Of a stretch of DNA of 7,736 nucleotides, positions 5,601 through 7,736 are shown piece by piece. This DNA is from an uncultured Alistipes sp. GTDB taxonomy: Bacteria > Bacteroidota > Bacteroidia > Bacteroidales > Rikenellaceae. Made by a program: the position numbers and the translations under genes. The stretch lies in contig CALDPX010000004.1 in assembly GCA_937911745.1 (NCBI GenBank), positions 1-7,736 on the forward strand, read 5' to 3'. Under the pieces are notes generated by a model. The model was not told the origin of the DNA. It saw nothing but the letters and a program-made list of their open reading frames with translations, and made no database searches. Numbering within the stretch: the stretch's first letter is position 1; every line of letters starts with the position of its first letter.

Positions 5601-5640
5601 AATAATCAACCGAAATAGCCAACTATTTTGGTTGATTATT
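5601..5640 (-). terminator. Long stem-loop overlapping the PCMD gene stop
   Basis: AATAATCAACCGAAATAG (5601-5618) pairs with CTATTTTGGTTGATTATT (5623-5640) over 18 positions with a single mismatch or G-U wobble around the loop CCAA. The PCMD stop codon (5623-5625) is the inner end of the right arm. Reading in the gene's direction there is only TTGATTATTG after the stem core, not a true U run, so it is a likely but non-canonical terminator. Confidence 0.65.
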
Positions 5641-7284
5641 TTCGTCTAAGTCGTATAGAAGTTCGATATCATCGACAAACATCCACGAAGCGTCACTTCC
5701 CGTAAAGTAGTCGCCATAACCCGAGCAGGTAAATGTCAGTACCAAGCATGAAGGTACTATTTCAGGATTTACATACTCTATTGGCAGAGTCATAGTGTGC
5801 CACTCGTTGGTATGCTCTACAACCATCTCGGGATTGTTGTCGCTATCGAAATAGCCCAATCCGTTGACACCTGCTGCAGTACGAGGGTCGAAGAAGGTTG
5901 TTTCGTCAGCACTATATACGCAGTGTGACTCTTTCCAGTCGGTCAAGCAGAGGAATACCTTTGCTAAATCGGGTTGTCCGCCAACAATCTTTATCTGCTT
6001 GCTGCCGATATGGTACTCGGCTGCGGAGGAAGCCGGTTTGCTGTTTACATAGTTGATACCGCCACGAGAGTACTTAACCTTGAAGCGCAATGCCACAGGC
6101 TTAATATTTTGGTCTATCTGACGACCGAAGTAAACCTTTGCATTTGTACCGAGAGTCTCGCCATAGTAACCAACAAAGAGGTTTCCTGCGGCAAACTTCA
6201 CAATCACGTATTGCGATTGTAATTTAACAGAATACTTACCCTCCATTTTATCTTCACCATCGGGGTTGGTAATGGAGTAACTTGAGCCTACAGTTGTAGA
6301 GCCCTTATTACCAGTACACCACCACTTTGTCTGCTCCTCCTCGATAGATGATGCAGGGTTATAGAACGAATAATATTTGTCAGACTCGGCATTACTGAAC
6401 ACCTCAAAGCCAGAATTAGGCATTTGACGAGACTCTTCTGTTGTAAATGTATATATCTCGGTTTGATTATTTCCGCTATAAGCATAACACTCATAAGTCG
6501 TAAGGGGCTCAAGGCCATCCACACCAGCCGAGAACGAACCTCCGTCAAATGAGATATCTGCTTTTGCTACATCTATCCATTCACTATCCCCCTCTTTACG
6601 ATACTTAAAGCCATTATCAAACTCTGCCACACCCGAAGCAGATAACCAAGCGACTTTAGTCCAAGCATTCACACTCTTCATCTCCACTACGGTTGCTGTA
6701 TTCTCAACAAAGAGACTCCACTCTTCTGTGCGACCGTGATATGTCACCTCTATATCCAATCCATTGGTAAAATCTTTCATTTCTGCCATAGTTGGAGAGT
6801 ATGACGTTATATCACTTGGGCCTAATTTAATTGACGATACTGTTATATTTCGTATATTAACAGAACTATTAACCTGAGTGATAACACGTCTATTTAACAC
6901 ATCTATTTCAGAACTTCCAACTTGCCCCTCTACCGTAAAATAACGGTCAATGGGTTGCCTGGTAATTATTTTCCATTTATAGTCTTGATATATGGTCAAT
7001 GTAATAGTTATTTCATTCGACAAATCGTGCCTTATTGTAGTGTCAAAATCAGACACTGTAGCCTCATCTGCGAACGATATATTATTAATCTTTACATTTT
7101 TGATATCAGTCGTTTCGTCGAGTGTTATAATCACGCTCTGCTGCTCAGAACTAATATTTACGTTGTTAGCCCCCTCAACATCCATTCCTGTAATACGCGG
7201 AACGATAACCGGATATGGTAAATCATTCTTAATACATCCGAGAAAGGTGGTTAATAAAAATATGTAAACTATCAATCGTTTCAT
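5623..7284 (-). CDS. PCMD-domain surface lipoprotein
   Basis: Predicted lipoprotein of 553 residues with a C-terminal PCMD (putative carbohydrate metabolism) domain, a family known mainly from Bacteroidetes surface proteins. It begins MKRLIVYIFLLTTFLGC, a lipoprotein signal peptide with lipobox FLGC and lipidated Cys17, followed by IKNDLPYP, so it should be anchored in the outer membrane. Residues about 26-117 and 118-197 look like two similar beta-sandwich repeats, each ending in a WxxxxxxxQ/N-like strand (KWKIITRQ, EWSLFVEN). Residues about 200-282 look fibronectin type III-like (FKYRKEGDSEWIDV, GLEPLTTYECYAYS). Residues about 288-545 are PCMD, starting PNSGFEVF and ending DASWMFVDDIELLYD. 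A carbohydrate-binding role is the family suggestion; no catalytic residues can be named. Start: the ATG at 7284 is preceded by AGGGCAGG. It lies 20 bp after the beta-barrel gene, so the two are probably one transcript. The 5' half is notably AT-rich (about 28% GC at 6841-6900). Confidence 0.88.
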   Translation of the reverse strand: MKRLIVYIFLLTTFLGCIKNDLPYPVIVPRITGMDVEGANNVNISSEQQSVIITLDETTDIKNVKINNISFADEATVSDFDTTIRHDLSNEITITLTIYQDYKWKIITRQPIDRYFTVEGQVGSSEIDVLNRRVITQVNSSVNIRNITVSSIKLGPSDITSYSPTMAEMKDFTNGLDIEVTYHGRTEEWSLFVENTATVVEMKSVNAWTKVAWLSASGVAEFDNGFKYRKEGDSEWIDVAKADISFDGGSFSAGVDGLEPLTTYECYAYSGNNQTEIYTFTTEESRQMPNSGFEVFSNAESDKYYSFYNPASSIEEEQTKWWCTGNKGSTTVGSSYSITNPDGEDKMEGKYSVKLQSQYVIVKFAAGNLFVGYYGETLGTNAKVYFGRQIDQNIKPVALRFKVKYSRGGINYVNSKPASSAAEYHIGSKQIKIVGGQPDLAKVFLCLTDWKESHCVYSADETTFFDPRTAAGVNGLGYFDSDNNPEMVVEHTNEWHTMTLPIEYVNPEIVPSCLVLTFTCSGYGDYFTGSDASWMFVDDIELLYDLDENNQPK

Positions 7285-7304
7285 AATCCTGCCCTAAATA
7301 ACAA

Positions 7305-7736
7305 CTACAAGTGAATTGACAAACCTATGCTGATATCCAATAAATCAATCTTAAAATTAGCCTTCGAGAATTCTCGTGTACCTACAACCTCACCGTCTTT
7401 AATATATTTGGTTTTGTTGTATGATACACCACCTATACCCATCGAAACGTGCGTACTAATGTTGTTCATTGCAAATACGACGATACCTGGATGAAGACTT
7501 AATTTAAGTTGGTTCGACTTTGCATACGCATTTGCCGTTTTCTCGTTATACTTAAACTCGGTCTTACTGTTTGTGTATCCCAGCATAACATCACCGAACA
7601 GCCCAATGCGGCCCTTGTCGTCAAGACCTATATATGAACGATGATAAATAGCCGATTGATAAGAGGTCATACCTGCACAAATATCTTCGACGTGGAAATT
7701 TAGGTCATCACTCAAAAGGTCCAAACCGCCCTGCTC
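7305..7736 (-). CDS. Outer-membrane beta-barrel protein, C-terminal part
   Basis: The frame is open to the right edge (upstream residues EQGG precede LDLLSDD), so the gene is cut by the window. A TTG at 7722-7724 could be read as a start but is more likely an internal Leu. The visible 143 residues show alternating hydrophobic/polar strands typical of an outer-membrane barrel: SYQSAIYHRSYIGL, GRIGLFGDVMLGYT, NQLKLSLHPGIVVFAMNN, ISTHVSMGIGGVSYNKT and a final strand KIDLLDISIGLSIHL. There is a charged loop or turn around YIKDGEVVGTREFSKAN. Ending on a hydrophobic strand is usual for barrels, although here the last residue is Leu and not the common aromatic. It precedes the PCMD lipoprotein gene by 20 bp, an arrangement I recall from Bacteroidetes; the pair probably forms a surface-exposed unit. 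Ligand or transport role is unknown. Confidence 0.75.
   Translation of the reverse strand, partial: EQGGLDLLSDDLNFHVEDICAGMTSYQSAIYHRSYIGLDDKGRIGLFGDVMLGYTNSKTEFKYNEKTANAYAKSNQLKLSLHPGIVVFAMNNISTHVSMGIGGVSYNKTKYIKDGEVVGTREFSKANFKIDLLDISIGLSIHL

Larger units (their letters stand above)
5206..5622. other. Repeat-rich intergenic region without a credible gene
   Basis: This 417-bp gap between the prolyl oligopeptidase start and the PCMD stop contains, in order: a promoter, a heptamer array, two diverged copies of an element of about 90 bp, several short hairpins (for example CCCAC-GCA-GTGGG at 5375-5387), an AT-rich stretch with no recognised feature (about 5490-5535), a G/C-rich compound palindrome and the PCMD terminator. 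The minus-strand reading frame at 5195-5476 is low-complexity (repeated FRFPLS-like text made by the heptamers) and is not accepted as a gene. Confidence 0.8.

Noticed and set aside
7722..7724. TTG as the start of the beta-barrel gene
   Set aside because: The frame continues open to the window edge and the protein lacks a signal peptide, so this is an internal Leu codon in a truncated gene.

Overview
The window looks like a piece of a Bacteroidales chromosome, possibly Alistipes/Rikenellaceae-like (a tentative impression from gene content and repeat style). The evidence is a PCMD-type surface lipoprotein paired with an outer-membrane beta-barrel protein, Bacteroidetes -7 boxes (TAnnTTTG) upstream of two genes, and weak or absent Shine-Dalgarno sequences. 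There are no rRNA or tRNA genes, CRISPR arrays or transposases.

Layout, left to right. Positions 1 to about 470 hold, on the minus strand, a clear fragment of the ferrous iron transporter FeoB: the start of its membrane core without the N-terminal GTPase domain. It is AT-rich and breaks off where an unrelated, more GC-rich plus-strand gene of unknown function (475-1035) begins. This is either a remnant of gene transfer or an assembly chimera. A bidirectional terminator at 1021-1052 separates that gene from the minus-strand genes on its right. In their direction of transcription (right to left) these are an outer-membrane beta-barrel protein (cut by the window edge), the PCMD lipoprotein, a membrane-anchored prolyl oligopeptidase, a PrdX/ProXp-ala-type prolyl-tRNA editing protein, and aspartate kinase (lysC).

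The beta-barrel and PCMD genes are 20 bp apart and form a cell-surface operon that ends in a long hairpin overlapping the PCMD stop codon. The prolyl oligopeptidase and lysC each have their own plausible promoter, so these are adjacent transcription units and not one pathway operon.

The most unusual content is intergenic. Three different heptanucleotide tandem arrays (CGGAAAA, AATTCTC, TTAGCCA) and one 9-bp array (about TWATAGGGR) sit at gene ends and promoters. The 417-bp gap at 5206-5622 holds two diverged copies of a hairpin-bearing element of about 90 bp and a G/C-rich compound palindrome. No complete new defence or metabolic system is visible; the repeat-filled intergenic regions and the FeoB junction deserve the second look.
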